Positions 47,277 through 55,921 of a DNA stretch of 64,000 bases are shown piece after piece. Origin of the DNA: Burkholderia dolosa (GTDB lineage Bacteria > Pseudomonadota > Gammaproteobacteria > Burkholderiales > Burkholderiaceae); contig NZ_CABVPR010000015.1 of NCBI RefSeq assembly GCF_902499135.1, positions 1 to 64,000 of the forward strand, in the 5' to 3' direction. Below the pieces are notes generated by a model. That model did no database searches, was not told the origin of the DNA, and was given only the letters and a program-made list of their open reading frames with translations. The translations under genes and the position numbers were made by a program. The number at the start of each line of letters is the position of its first letter. Position 1 is the stretch's first letter.

Positions 47277-47576
47277 GTGAACAGGTTGCAATTGACGGCG
47301 AGCGTCGTCGAGCGCGCACCGGTGCGATACACGCCGGCCGGCGTTCCGATCGCAAGCGCCACGTTGCATCACCGCACGGAAGTCGTCGAAGCAGGCATTC
47401 GCCGCCAGGTCGAAATGACGATCGAGGCGGTGGCGGCCGGCGACGCGAGCGGCAGCCTGGAAAGTCGTGAGATGGGCGTCGAGACGCTGTTCACGGGCTT
47501 CCTCGCAAAGAAGAGCCGCAACGCGAGAACCTTGGTGTTTCACATCACAGCATTGCAGGACATTGGAAAGGACTGA
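47277..47576 (+). CDS. priB: primosomal replication protein N
   Basis: A 99-residue OB-fold single-stranded-DNA-binding protein that helps PriA reload DnaB at stalled forks. Core pattern is LTASVVERAPVRYTPAGVP, then HRTEVVEAGIRRQVEM. It starts at GTG 47277 with AAGGAG at 47259. It sits between rpsF and rpsR, the conserved location in beta/gamma-proteobacteria. Confidence 0.95.
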   Translation: MNRLQLTASVVERAPVRYTPAGVPIASATLHHRTEVVEAGIRRQVEMTIEAVAAGDASGSLESREMGVETLFTGFLAKKSRNARTLVFHITALQDIGKD

Positions 47577-47579
47577 ATC

Positions 47580-47855
47580 ATGCCCCGCCCGACTGGTAAG
47601 AAATTCGACAAGCGTCGTCAGCAACAAAACCCGCTCTTCAAGCGCAAGAAGTTCTGCCGTTTCACGGCTGCAGGCGTCGAGCAGATCGACTACAAGGACA
47701 CGGAAACGCTGAAGGACTTCATCGGCGAAAACGGCAAGATCACGCCGGCTCGCCTGACGGGTACGAAGGCCCACTATCAGCGTCAGCTGGACACGGCAAT
47801 CAAGCGTGCGCGTTTCCTCGCGCTGCTGCCGTACACCGATCAGCACAAGGCGTAA
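47580..47855 (+). CDS. rpsR: 30S ribosomal protein S18
   Basis: A 91-residue protein that binds S6 on the 30S platform. It begins [16 protein letters not shown] and has [18 protein letters not shown] and [19 protein letters not shown]. The start is 3 bases after the priB stop, so it is translationally coupled. Confidence 0.97.
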
Positions 47856-47882
47856 TCAGGCGACGCAATAAGGAGAATTCGA

Positions 47883-48335
47883 ATGCAAATCATTCTGTTG
47901 GAAAAAGTCGCCAATCTGGGCAACCTCGGCGATATCGTCAAGGTCAAGGACGGTTACGCTCGCAACTTCCTGATCCCGAACCGCAAGGCTCGCCGTGCAA
48001 CGAAGGAAGCGATCGCCGAATTCGAAGTGCGTCGCGCCGAGCTCGAAAAGGTCGCCGCCGAGAAGCTGGCTGCCGCACAGGCGGTCGGCGAGAAGCTGAA
48101 CGGCCAGACGTTCGAAGTCACGCAGAAGTCGGGCGTCGACGGCCGTCTGTTCGGTTCGGTCACGAACGGCGACGTCGCCGAACTGCTGAAGAAGGCAGGT
48201 TTCGACGTCGAGAAGCTGCAGGTTCGCATGCCGGAAGGCCCGCTGAAGATGATCGGCGAGCATACGGTTCAGGTCGCGCTGCACACGGACGTCGTCGTCG
48301 ACGTCACGATCAACGTGATCGGCGACCACGCTTAA
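47883..48335 (+). CDS. rplI: 50S ribosomal protein L9
   Basis: A 150-residue 23S rRNA-binding protein. The N-terminal domain reads [31 protein letters not shown], joined by a long helix to a C-terminal domain with [23 protein letters not shown] precedes the ATG. It is the last gene before a strong terminator. Confidence 0.97.
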   Translation: MQIILLEKVANLGNLGDIVKVKDGYARNFLIPNRKARRATKEAIAEFEVRRAELEKVAAEKLAAAQAVGEKLNGQTFEVTQKSGVDGRLFGSVTNGDVAELLKKAGFDVEKLQVRMPEGPLKMIGEHTVQVALHTDVVVDVTINVIGDHA

Positions 48336-48375
48336 GCGTACGCAATCATGCCGGGCGGCTTGGCCGTCCCGACAG

Positions 48376-48407
48376 GGCAGGTCCGGGCAACCGGGCCTGC
48401 CTTTTTT
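48376..48407 (+). terminator. intrinsic terminator of the rpsF-rplI operon
   Basis: GGCAGGTCCGG pairs with CCGGGCCTGCC around a short loop (48376-48401), followed by TTTTTT. dnaB, 64 bases later, must have its own promoter or rely on readthrough. Confidence 0.85.
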
Positions 48408-48456
48408 GTTGCGTGCTCGCCGGCAATCGTATGTAGCGCTCACCTGCCTAATTCGC

Positions 48457-48462
48457 GATAAT
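48457..48462 (+). promoter_or_regulatory. candidate -10 element for dnaB
   Basis: GATAAT lies only 8 bases before the dnaB ATG, after the operon terminator. No Shine-Dalgarno is visible. A nearly leaderless transcript is possible. Confidence 0.4.
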
Positions 48463-48470
48463 CCCAACCC

Positions 48471-49853
48471 ATGAACGCGCCGCAAGACCCTCAAATCGAA
48501 TCGCTGAAAGTTCCGCCGCATTCGGTCGAAGCCGAACAGTCGGTGCTGGGCGGCCTGTTGCTCGAGAACGCGGCATGGGACCGGATTGCCGATTTTCTGT
48601 CGCAGGGCGACTTCTACCGCTACGACCACCGGATCATCTTCGAGCACATCGGCCGGCTGATCGCGGCAACGCGCCCGGCCGACGTCGTGACCGTGTACGA
48701 AGCGCTCACCACGTCCGGCAAGGCCGACGAAGTCGGCGGGCTCGCGTATCTGAACGCGCTCGCGCAGAACACGCCGAGCGCCGCGAACATCCGCCGCTAT
48801 GCGGAAATCGTGCGCGACCGCGCGGTGCTGCGCCGTCTCGTGTCGGTCGCCGACGAAATCTCGGCCGATGCGTTCAACCCGCAGGGCAAGGAGGTGCGCC
48901 AACTGCTCGACGAGGCCGAGGCGAAGGTGTTCTCGATCGCCGAAGAGGGCGCGCGCGGCAACCAGGGCTTCCTCGAGATCGGCCCGCTGCTCACGCAGGT
49001 CGTCGAGCGCATCGATACGCTGTACCACACCGCGAACCCGAGCGACGTTACCGGCACGCCGACGGGCTTCGTTGACCTCGACCGGATGACGTCCGGGATG
49101 CACGGCGGCGAACTGATCATCGTGGCCGGCCGGCCATCGATGGGTAAAACGGCGTTCTCGATGAACATCGGCGAATACGTCGCGGTCGAGTACGGGCTAC
49201 CCGTCGCGGTGTTCTCGATGGAAATGCCCGGCACGCAACTCGTGATGCGTATGCTCGGCTCGATCGGCCGGCTCGACCAGCACCGGATGCGTACCGGCCG
49301 CCTGACCGACGAGGACTGGCCGAAGCTCACGCACGCCGTGCAGAAAATGAGCGAGGCGCAACTGTTCATCGACGAAACCGGCGGCCTGAACCCGATGGAA
49401 TTGCGCTCGCGTGCGCGGCGTCTCGCGCGGCAATGCGGCAAGCTCGGCCTGATCATCGTCGACTACCTGCAGCTGATGTCGGGTTCGTCGCAAGGCGAAA
49501 ACCGCGCGACCGAAATCTCGGAGATCTCGCGATCGCTGAAGAGTCTCGCAAAGGAGCTCGACGTGCCGGTGATCGCGCTGTCGCAGCTGAACCGCGGCCT
49601 CGAACAGCGGCCGAACAAGCGTCCGGTGATGTCCGATTTGCGCGAATCGGGTGCAATCGAACAGGACGCGGACGTGATCCTGTTCATCTATCGCGACGAA
49701 GTGTACAACCCGGACAGCCCCGACAAGGGGACGGCCGAGATCATCATCGGCAAGCAGCGTAACGGCCCGATCGGGCCGGTTCGGCTCACGTTCCTGGGGC
49801 AATACACGAAGTTCGACAACTTTGCAGGGGCGCAGAACTTTTACGGCGAGTAA
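48471..49853 (+). CDS. dnaB: replicative DNA helicase
   Basis: A 460-residue hexameric helicase that unwinds the replication fork. An N-terminal scaffold domain (about 15-120, PHSVEAEQSVLGGLLL) and a RecA-like C-terminal domain are present. Walker A is GRPSMGKTAF near residue 221. Others are the Walker B LIIVDYLQLM and the DnaB box ALSQLNRGLEQR, SDLRESGAIEQDAD. No intein is present. It lies downstream of rplI, the usual place in proteobacteria. Confidence 0.97.
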   Translation: MNAPQDPQIESLKVPPHSVEAEQSVLGGLLLENAAWDRIADFLSQGDFYRYDHRIIFEHIGRLIAATRPADVVTVYEALTTSGKADEVGGLAYLNALAQNTPSAANIRRYAEIVRDRAVLRRLVSVADEISADAFNPQGKEVRQLLDEAEAKVFSIAEEGARGNQGFLEIGPLLTQVVERIDTLYHTANPSDVTGTPTGFVDLDRMTSGMHGGELIIVAGRPSMGKTAFSMNIGEYVAVEYGLPVAVFSMEMPGTQLVMRMLGSIGRLDQHRMRTGRLTDEDWPKLTHAVQKMSEAQLFIDETGGLNPMELRSRARRLARQCGKLGLIIVDYLQLMSGSSQGENRATEISEISRSLKSLAKELDVPVIALSQLNRGLEQRPNKRPVMSDLRESGAIEQDADVILFIYRDEVYNPDSPDKGTAEIIIGKQRNGPIGPVRLTFLGQYTKFDNFAGAQNFYGE

Positions 49854-49991
49854 GGCCGGTTGTAAACCGTTATTTCACCAATCGTTGTATCCCATCCCGG
49901 CGCGCGCATATACGCGCGTCGCGCCGCGACCGGAAACGGTACAATGTCGCCCGTTTTCGTGACAGTCGTTTGACCACCTCTCAGGAATCCC

Positions 49992-50618
49992 ATGTTCGGT
50001 CGATTCATGCCCACCGAGGGCAAGTTCTTTGAACTCTTCAACGCGCACGCGAAGCACATCGTTTCCGGTGGCCGCGAGCTCGAACTGCTGATCGACAATC
50101 TCGCCGACGCCGAGATTCACAAGCAAAACGTGCAGACGGCCGAGAAGGCCGCCGACAAGCTCACGCACGAAGCGATCGATCTGCTGCACAAGACCTTCAT
50201 CACGCCGCTCGACCGCGATGAGATCCACAAGCTGATCACGACGATGGACGACATCCTCGACCTGATGGAAGACGTCGCGACGGCCGTGTCGCTGTACGAC
50301 GTCCAGTCCGTCACGTCGGAGGCGAGCCAGCTCGCGCACATCGTCACGCAGTCGGCGCAGCACGTGCAGCAGGCGGTCGCGCTGCTGTCCGACATGAAGC
50401 AGTCGGCGCAGATCCTGAAGGCGTGCGAGGAGATCGACCGCTGGGAGTCGGAGGCCGACCGCGTGCTGCGCGCGGCGATGTCGAAACTGTTCCGCGAAGA
50501 AGACGACGTGAAGACGCTCATCAAGCTGAAGGCGATCTACGAGCTGCTCGAAGAGATCACCGACAAATGCGAGGACGTCGCGAACATCATCGAAGGCATC
50601 GTGCTGGAAAACGCCTGA
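49992..50618 (+). CDS. DUF47-family phosphate transport accessory protein (PhoU-like)
   Basis: A 208-residue all-helical protein of the DUF47/Pit accessory family, related in fold to PhoU. It opens with MFGRFMPTEGKFFELFNAHA and contains HKLITTMDDILDLMEDVATAV and KACEEIDRWESEADRV. It probably regulates the Pit transporter encoded 10 bases downstream. A TACAAT-like element lies about 50 bases upstream (around 49941). The pairing is conserved in many bacteria. Confidence 0.93.
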   Translation: MFGRFMPTEGKFFELFNAHAKHIVSGGRELELLIDNLADAEIHKQNVQTAEKAADKLTHEAIDLLHKTFITPLDRDEIHKLITTMDDILDLMEDVATAVSLYDVQSVTSEASQLAHIVTQSAQHVQQAVALLSDMKQSAQILKACEEIDRWESEADRVLRAAMSKLFREEDDVKTLIKLKAIYELLEEITDKCEDVANIIEGIVLENA

Positions 50619-50628
50619 GCGGATCACG

Positions 50629-51639
50629 ATGCATTCGATACAACTCGCCCTATGGATGGTCGCGACGCTGGTGCTCGTCGCGCTCGTATTCGACTTCATG
50701 AACGGCTTCCACGACGCGGCGAACTCGATCGCGACCGTCGTGTCCACCGGGGTGCTGAAGCCGCAGCAGGCCGTCGTGTTCGCGGCCGCATTCAACGTCA
50801 TCGCGTATTTCATCTTCCATCTGAAGGTCGCGCAGACCGTCGGCAAGGGCACGATCGACCCGGAGATCGTCGACCACTATGTCGTGTTCGGTGCGCTCGT
50901 CGGTGCGATCGGCTGGAACGTGATTACCTGGTATTACGGGATTCCGTCGAGCTCGTCGCACGCGCTGATCGGCGGTCTCGTCGGCGCAGCGCTCGCGAAA
51001 TCGGGCTGGAGCTCGCTGAACCTCGACGGGTTGATGAAAACGGTCGCGTTCATCTTCATTTCGCCGCTGCTCGGCTTCATCCTCGGTTCGCTGTTCATGC
51101 TCGGCGTGTCGTGGCTGTATTTCCGCACCGCGCCAAGCAAGGTCGATCGGCGGTTCCGGCGCCTGCAATTGCTGTCGGCCGGGCTGTACAGCCTCGGTCA
51201 CGGCGGCAACGATGCGCAGAAGACGATCGGGATCATCTGGATGCTGCTGATCGCGTCCGGCTACGCGTCGGCGACGTCCGATGCGCCGCCCGCGTGGGTG
51301 ATCGGCGCGTGCTATCTGTCGATGGGCCTCGGCACGCTGTTCGGCGGCTGGCGCATCGTGCGTACGATGGGCCAGAAGATCACGAAGCTCAAGCCGGTCG
51401 GCGGTTTTTGCGCAGAAACCGGCGGCGCGATGACGTTGTTCCTCGCGTCGTTCCTCGGCATTCCGGTGTCGACGACGCATACGATTACCGGCGCGATCGT
51501 CGGTGTCGGCGCGACGCAGAAGCTGTCGGCGGTGCGCTGGGGGGTTGCCGGCAACATCGTGTGGGCGTGGGTGCTGACGATTCCGGCGTCCGCGCTGATC
51601 GCGGCCGGCGGATGGTGGCTCGGTCACAGGATTTTCTGA
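50629..51639 (+). CDS. low-affinity inorganic phosphate transporter (PiT family)
   Basis: A 336-residue inner-membrane carrier for phosphate (as metal phosphate) with the proton gradient. The two PiT signature repeats are visible: DFMNGFHDAANSIATVVST at the N terminus and GGNDAQKTIGII in the second half, with IPVSTTHTITGAIVGVG. About nine or ten helices are expected. It is coupled to the DUF47 gene upstream and ends at a terminator. Confidence 0.95.
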   Translation: MHSIQLALWMVATLVLVALVFDFMNGFHDAANSIATVVSTGVLKPQQAVVFAAAFNVIAYFIFHLKVAQTVGKGTIDPEIVDHYVVFGALVGAIGWNVITWYYGIPSSSSHALIGGLVGAALAKSGWSSLNLDGLMKTVAFIFISPLLGFILGSLFMLGVSWLYFRTAPSKVDRRFRRLQLLSAGLYSLGHGGNDAQKTIGIIWMLLIASGYASATSDAPPAWVIGACYLSMGLGTLFGGWRIVRTMGQKITKLKPVGGFCAETGGAMTLFLASFLGIPVSTTHTITGAIVGVGATQKLSAVRWGVAGNIVWAWVLTIPASALIAAGGWWLGHRIF

Positions 51640-51679
51640 TTCGAACGCGCGATCCGGTCGCCGCTTTCCGGACGCGACG

Positions 51680-51717
51680 AGCGCCGCATGCCGAAAAAAG
51701 GCTGCGGCGCTTTTTTT
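51680..51717 (+). terminator. intrinsic terminator of the DUF47-pit operon
   Basis: AGCGCCGCA (51680-51688) pairs with TGCGGCGCT (51703-51711) followed by T7. The rest of the gap to the convergent C40 gene shows nothing. Confidence 0.85.
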
Positions 51718-51876
51718 ATGGCGTTCGAAGTTCCGGGGCGAGGGCGCACACGTGGATGCGCATGCGGCTTCTTCGTGATGGCCGCGGCGCGCTCGTGCGC
51801 TCGATGCGTTCAGGGTGCGGGACGAAGCGTGCGGCGATGCGCCGGGGATGAGGTCGACCGTGCGCGCGCGACCGGC

Positions 51877-52983
51877 TCAATAGCTACCGTTCGCGAATCG
51901 TGCGATCGGATCGTCGGCGGCCGCATTGACCGGTGCCGATTGCGTCGATGCGCGCATGATCTGCACCGGCGCAGCAGCCGGCTCGCGCGACCACGCCTGC
52001 TGCGCAGCGGCCCGCGCCGCGGGAGGCGGCTCGAACTTGTCGCCGGCGGCGGCGAGCGCGTCCGACGGCTGGATCGCGATCGTCGGGATCGTCACGCCAG
52101 CGGGAGCGGGCGTTGCCGGCACGTCGCGCGCTTGCGAGGCCGTGTCGATCGACGTATCGGCGCCGGTCGCGGCAGTGGCTGCCGTCGCAACCGGCGGCGA
52201 AATCGCGCCGGCCGATTCGGCCTGCTGACGCGCGGCGGCAATGCGCGCTGGCGGCGGCTCGAACGGATCCGTGGCGGCAGCGCGGGGCGCCGCCGTCGAC
52301 GCCGTAGCGGCGACAGGCGCGGGCGCCGGCCGTGCGCCCGATACGCGCGGTGCCGGAACCGGCGCGGCGGCGACCGCGGCGGCCGGTGCAACGGATTCGT
52401 CACGTCGCGCTTCGTAGGTCGGCGCATCGAACGGCGTCGGCGTCGCGCGCGACGGCGCGACGCGCCGAATGCCGTCGAAGCGCTTCGCCCAATACGGATT
52501 GGTCAGGTAGTCGAGCCGCACGGTGCCGCCGGTCGACGGCGCGTTCACGAAGCGCAGCTTGCCGACGTAGATGCCGACGTGCGAATGCGGCCGGCCGGTC
52601 GTGTTGAAGAAGATCAGATCGCCGGGCGCGATCTGGTCGGGCTCGATCGGCACGCCGCGGCTGCTCATGTCGGCGGTCGTGCGCGGCAGCTCGACGTCGG
52701 CTGCGCGGCCGATCACGTATCGCACGAGCCCGCTGCAGTCGAAGCCGCTCGTCGGCGTGTTGCCGCCCCAACGATACGGCACGCCGACGAGGCTCATCGC
52801 CTGGATCGAAATCTCTTCCTGGCCGACGCTGTGATCGACGAACTTCGGGAAATTGGCGGGCGGCGGGAACGCGCGCGGCGTCGTGATCTTCATGCCCGAC
52901 GGGCGCGATGCCGACTGCGGCGGCACACTCGAGCAGGCCGCGAGCAGCGAAACGACGGCGACGGGAACCCAGATTCGAAGCAT
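51877..52983 (-). CDS. NlpC/P60 (C40) peptidase lipoprotein with a long Ala/Pro tail
   Basis: A 368-residue lipoprotein expected to cleave peptide cross-links of peptidoglycan. Signal peptide with lipobox LAAC (Cys17). The NlpC/P60 domain spans about 55-175 with the catalytic Cys83 (GFDCSGLVRY), His135 (HSHVGIYVG) and the product loop after it. From about residue 181 to the end lies a low-complexity tail rich in Ala, Pro and Thr. It has two copies of a FEPPPA motif (DPFEPPPARIAAARQQ and DKFEPPPAARAAAQQ), possibly a wall or partner-binding repeat. The ATG at 52983 begins the signal peptide; the longer frame starts at TTG and is rejected. Confidence 0.9.
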   Translation of the reverse strand: MLRIWVPVAVVSLLAACSSVPPQSASRPSGMKITTPRAFPPPANFPKFVDHSVGQEEISIQAMSLVGVPYRWGGNTPTSGFDCSGLVRYVIGRAADVELPRTTADMSSRGVPIEPDQIAPGDLIFFNTTGRPHSHVGIYVGKLRFVNAPSTGGTVRLDYLTNPYWAKRFDGIRRVAPSRATPTPFDAPTYEARRDESVAPAAAVAAAPVPAPRVSGARPAPAPVAATASTAAPRAAATDPFEPPPARIAAARQQAESAGAISPPVATAATAATGADTSIDTASQARDVPATPAPAGVTIPTIAIQPSDALAAAGDKFEPPPAARAAAQQAWSREPAAAPVQIMRASTQSAPVNAAADDPIARFANGSY

Positions 52984-53151
52984 GGACGAGGCGGGCGAGC
53001 GATGCGCTCGCGAATCGTATGACGACAGACAGACCCGATGGTAGACGCTCCGACGGGGCTTAGGCAACCATTCCTGAGAATTTACTTGAAGTTTGACGGC
53101 TAAGTGTGGTTGCTGCGTGACGTTGCGCGAACGGGCTTGCGACCCTGAAAA

Positions 53152-53182
53152 GAAAAACGGCGCTCCGCAAAGGGAGCGCCGT
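53152..53182 (-). terminator. intrinsic terminator of the phoH-like gene
   Basis: ACGGCGCTCC (53157-53166) pairs with GGAGCGCCGT (53173-53182). On the minus strand it is followed by a T-run (A-run 53152-53156 on the plus strand), 37 bases after the PhoH stop. Confidence 0.8.
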
Positions 53183-53219
53183 CAGACGTTGGAGCCGGCC
53201 GACCGGCCGGCGTGCCGAG

Positions 53220-55019
53220 TTACAGGATATCGGACGCGTAATCGGCGAGCCGCGAACGTTCGCCGCGCGCGAGCGTCACGTGACCGCTGTGGCCCCAGCC
53301 CTTGAAGCGGTCGACGACGTACGTGAGGCCCGAGCTGCCTTCGGTCAGATACGGCGTATCGATCTGCGCGATGTTGCCGAGGCAGACGATCTTCGTGCCG
53401 GGGCCGGCGCGCGTGACGAGCGTCTTCATCTGTTTCGGCGTCAGGTTCTGCGCCTCGTCGATGATCAGATACTTGTCGACGAACGTGCGGCCGCGCATGA
53501 AGTTCATGCTCTTGACCTTCAGCCGCGAGCGGATCAGCTCCTGCGTCGCCGCGCGACCCCATTCGCCGGCGGCATCGTCGGTCTTCTGCAGCACTTCGAG
53601 GTTGTCGTCGAATGCGCCCATCCACGGCTGCATCTTCTCTTCCTCGGTGCCGGGCAGGAAGCCGATGTCCTCGCCGACGGGCACGGTCGCGCGCGTCACG
53701 ATGATCTCGTTGTAGCGCTTGTCGTCGAGCACCTGCGCAAGGCCGGCCGCGAGCGCGACGAGCGTCTTGCCGGTGCCGGCCTGGCCGAGCAGCGTGACGA
53801 AGTCGATCTCCGGATTCATCAGCAGGTTCAGCGCGAAGTTCTGCTCGCGGTTGCGCGCGGTGATGCCCCACACGTTGTTCTTGTGGTGGCTGTAGTCGCG
53901 CAGCGTCTGCAGCAGCGCCGTCTTGCCGTTCAGCTCGCGGACGATCGCATGGAACGTCGGCTCGCCGTTCTGCGGCTCGAGGTAGACGAACTCGTTGACG
54001 AGCATCGACGCGACGAGCGGACCCGTGACGCGGTAGTACGTGGTGCCCGTCTTCGTGTCCTGCCAGCTTTCCATGCCTTTCGCATGCTTGGTCCAGAAAT
54101 CCTGCGGCAGTTCGCGCACGCCGGTGTAGAGGAGATCCTTGTCCTCGAGCACCTGGTCGTTGAAGTAGTCCTCCGCGGGCAGGCCGAGCGCGTGCGCCTT
54201 GATCCGCATGTTGATGTCTTTCGACACCAGCACGACCTGCCGGTCGGGACGGTCGCGCTGCAGTGCGCGCACGACGCCGAGGATCTGGTTGTCGGCCTTG
54301 CCTTCGGGCAGGCCTTCGACCGGCGCGATGTCGGCGAGCTTGGTCTGGAAGTACAGGCGGCCGAGCGCGTCGCGGTTGCCGAGGCGCGACAGCGGAATGC
54401 TGGCCGAGATCGGGCCCGCGTCCGCGACGAGCGCGTCGAGCGTGCGGCTGACCTGGCGCGCGTTGCGTGCGACTTCGGACATCCCCTTCTTGTGGTTGTC
54501 GAGCTCCTCGAGCGTCATCATCGGCAGATAGACGTCGTGCTCCTCGAAACGGAAGAGGCTGCTCGGATCGTGCATCAGCACGTTGGTGTCGAGCACGAAC
54601 AGCTTCTGCAGTTCGGCGTCGGCGCTCTTGCGGCCGCGCGATCTCGTCGCTGCGCCCGCATCGCGCGCGGGCGCGGCGGCCGGTTTCGCGGCGGCCGGCT
54701 GGTCGTCGCGCGCGACGGGCGCTGCCGGTTCGTGCGGCGCCTGCATCGGCTGCAGCAGTGCGGCGGTCTGCTTCGATTTGCGGCCGCGCGCGGATGCGCT
54801 TGCGGCGTCTTGCGTCGACGACGCGACCGCACGCAGCGGCGCGGCCGTGTTCGCGGCTTCGGTCATCGGTTGGGCCACGCTGGCCGGGCCATAGTCACCG
54901 GCAGTGGATGCGTCCCCTTCGGCGGATTTCTTCGCGGCTTTCGCGGGCCGCGCTTTCGCCTTGTATTCGTCGGGCGGCAGCAGGCTGCCGAGCTTGCTGG
55001 GGGGAGTAGGCAAAGGCAT
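53220..55019 (-). CDS. PIN-PhoH family ATPase
   Basis: A 599-residue PhoH2-type protein: a PIN ribonuclease-like domain fused to a PhoH (RecA-like) helicase/ATPase. The first ~135 residues are a disordered Ala/Pro/Lys-rich segment. The PIN domain begins about residue 139 (LFVLDTNVLMHDP, metal-binding Asp) and continues to about 260. Walker A is GQAGTGKT at about 410-417 and Walker B is YLIIDEAQNL. Members are linked to RNA processing or, in mycobacteria, toxin-like activity. The ATG at 55019 has GAGGGAC upstream. It stands alone between the C40 peptidase and bcp. Confidence 0.92.
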   Translation of the reverse strand: MPLPTPPSKLGSLLPPDEYKAKARPAKAAKKSAEGDASTAGDYGPASVAQPMTEAANTAAPLRAVASSTQDAASASARGRKSKQTAALLQPMQAPHEPAAPVARDDQPAAAKPAAAPARDAGAATRSRGRKSADAELQKLFVLDTNVLMHDPSSLFRFEEHDVYLPMMTLEELDNHKKGMSEVARNARQVSRTLDALVADAGPISASIPLSRLGNRDALGRLYFQTKLADIAPVEGLPEGKADNQILGVVRALQRDRPDRQVVLVSKDINMRIKAHALGLPAEDYFNDQVLEDKDLLYTGVRELPQDFWTKHAKGMESWQDTKTGTTYYRVTGPLVASMLVNEFVYLEPQNGEPTFHAIVRELNGKTALLQTLRDYSHHKNNVWGITARNREQNFALNLLMNPEIDFVTLLGQAGTGKTLVALAAGLAQVLDDKRYNEIIVTRATVPVGEDIGFLPGTEEEKMQPWMGAFDDNLEVLQKTDDAAGEWGRAATQELIRSRLKVKSMNFMRGRTFVDKYLIIDEAQNLTPKQMKTLVTRAGPGTKIVCLGNIAQIDTPYLTEGSSGLTYVVDRFKGWGHSGHVTLARGERSRLADYASDIL

Positions 55020-55353
55020 GGTGTCCCTCGGGAGGAATCGTGTCGCATGGCGTGCGCCGCTGATCGCATCCTGCGTGACGGAGATGCATGCAGTTTGCGC
55101 GCGGTGGCGCACAGGAATTTCGTCTAGCCGGTTCGCCTAAAAATGTCGATCAGCTCCTTGACGAGGTAAGGGCCGGACCGAGAGCCGGCGCGCAGTCCAT
55201 AAAAAAAGCCGCTGCCCCGTGGACCGGGACATGCGGCTCGGCTGATACCGTCGTGATGCGCGTCAGGTGCCGGCAAGCAACGCACCGGGCACCGGCGCAG
55301 CTACGAGAAATATGGGGCGAACTGGCATTCATTGCGGCCCAATATAACGCGCC
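55020..55353. other. intergenic region between phoH-like gene and bcp
   Basis: 334 bases with no gene. It holds the bcp terminator (55201-55238) and presumably the phoH promoter, whose hexamers I cannot identify with confidence. Confidence 0.6.
55201..55238 (-). terminator. intrinsic terminator for the arn-bcp transcript
   Basis: AGCCGC (55207-55212) pairs with GCGGCT (55233-55238), with an inner CCCG/CGGG pairing. On the minus strand seven T follow (A7 at 55201-55207). It lies about 115 bases after the bcp stop. Confidence 0.75.
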
Positions 55354-55815
55354 TCAAAGCGCTTGTACAGCACTTAGCACGTCCTCCACATGGCCCGGTA
55401 CCTTGATGCCGCGCCATGCGCGACGCAGCACGCCGTCGGCGTCGATCAGGAACGTCGAGCGCTCGATTCCGCGTACTTCCTTGCCATACATCTTCTTCAT
55501 CTTGATGACGTCGAACAGCGTGCACAGCGCTTCGTCGGCATCGGAAATCAGCGGGAACGGCAGTTCGAGCTTTGCCTTGAAATTGTCATGCGAGCGCAGG
55601 CTGTCGCGCGACACGCCGATCACTTCCGCGCCGGCCTTCTTGAACTTCGGATAGAGATCGCGAAACTGCAGGCCTTCGGTCGTGCAGCCGGGCGTGTTGT
55701 CCTTCGGATAGAAATACAGAACGAGCTTCTTGCCCTTCAGGTCGGACAGCGATATGTCGCCGCCCGTGGCCGGTGCGGTGAATTCGGGAACTTGACGGTC
55801 AACTTCGACGGACAC
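55354..55815 (-). CDS. bcp: thiol peroxidase, BCP/PrxQ-type peroxiredoxin
   Basis: A 153-residue cytosolic peroxidase that reduces H2O2 and organic peroxides with thioredoxin. The peroxidatic cysteine is Cys44 in DNTPGCTTEG. The second Cys five residues later, present in E. coli BCP, is missing (Leu49); Cys98 (DEALCTL) could act as the resolving cysteine, as in the alpha3-type PrxQ. GGAGA precedes the ATG. It lies downstream of arnD (106 bases) and may be cotranscribed with the end of the arn operon. Confidence 0.93.
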   Translation of the reverse strand: MSVEVDRQVPEFTAPATGGDISLSDLKGKKLVLYFYPKDNTPGCTTEGLQFRDLYPKFKKAGAEVIGVSRDSLRSHDNFKAKLELPFPLISDADEALCTLFDVIKMKKMYGKEVRGIERSTFLIDADGVLRRAWRGIKVPGHVEDVLSAVQAL

Positions 55816-55921
55816 GTATTTCTCCTGTTGTTATGGAAAGGCGCCGCGACGGCGGCGCGGTTCGGCGGGCGCGGCGGCAGCGCCCGCACGGCGGGCGTAC
55901 GGCGCGGGCTCGCGCGCGAAC

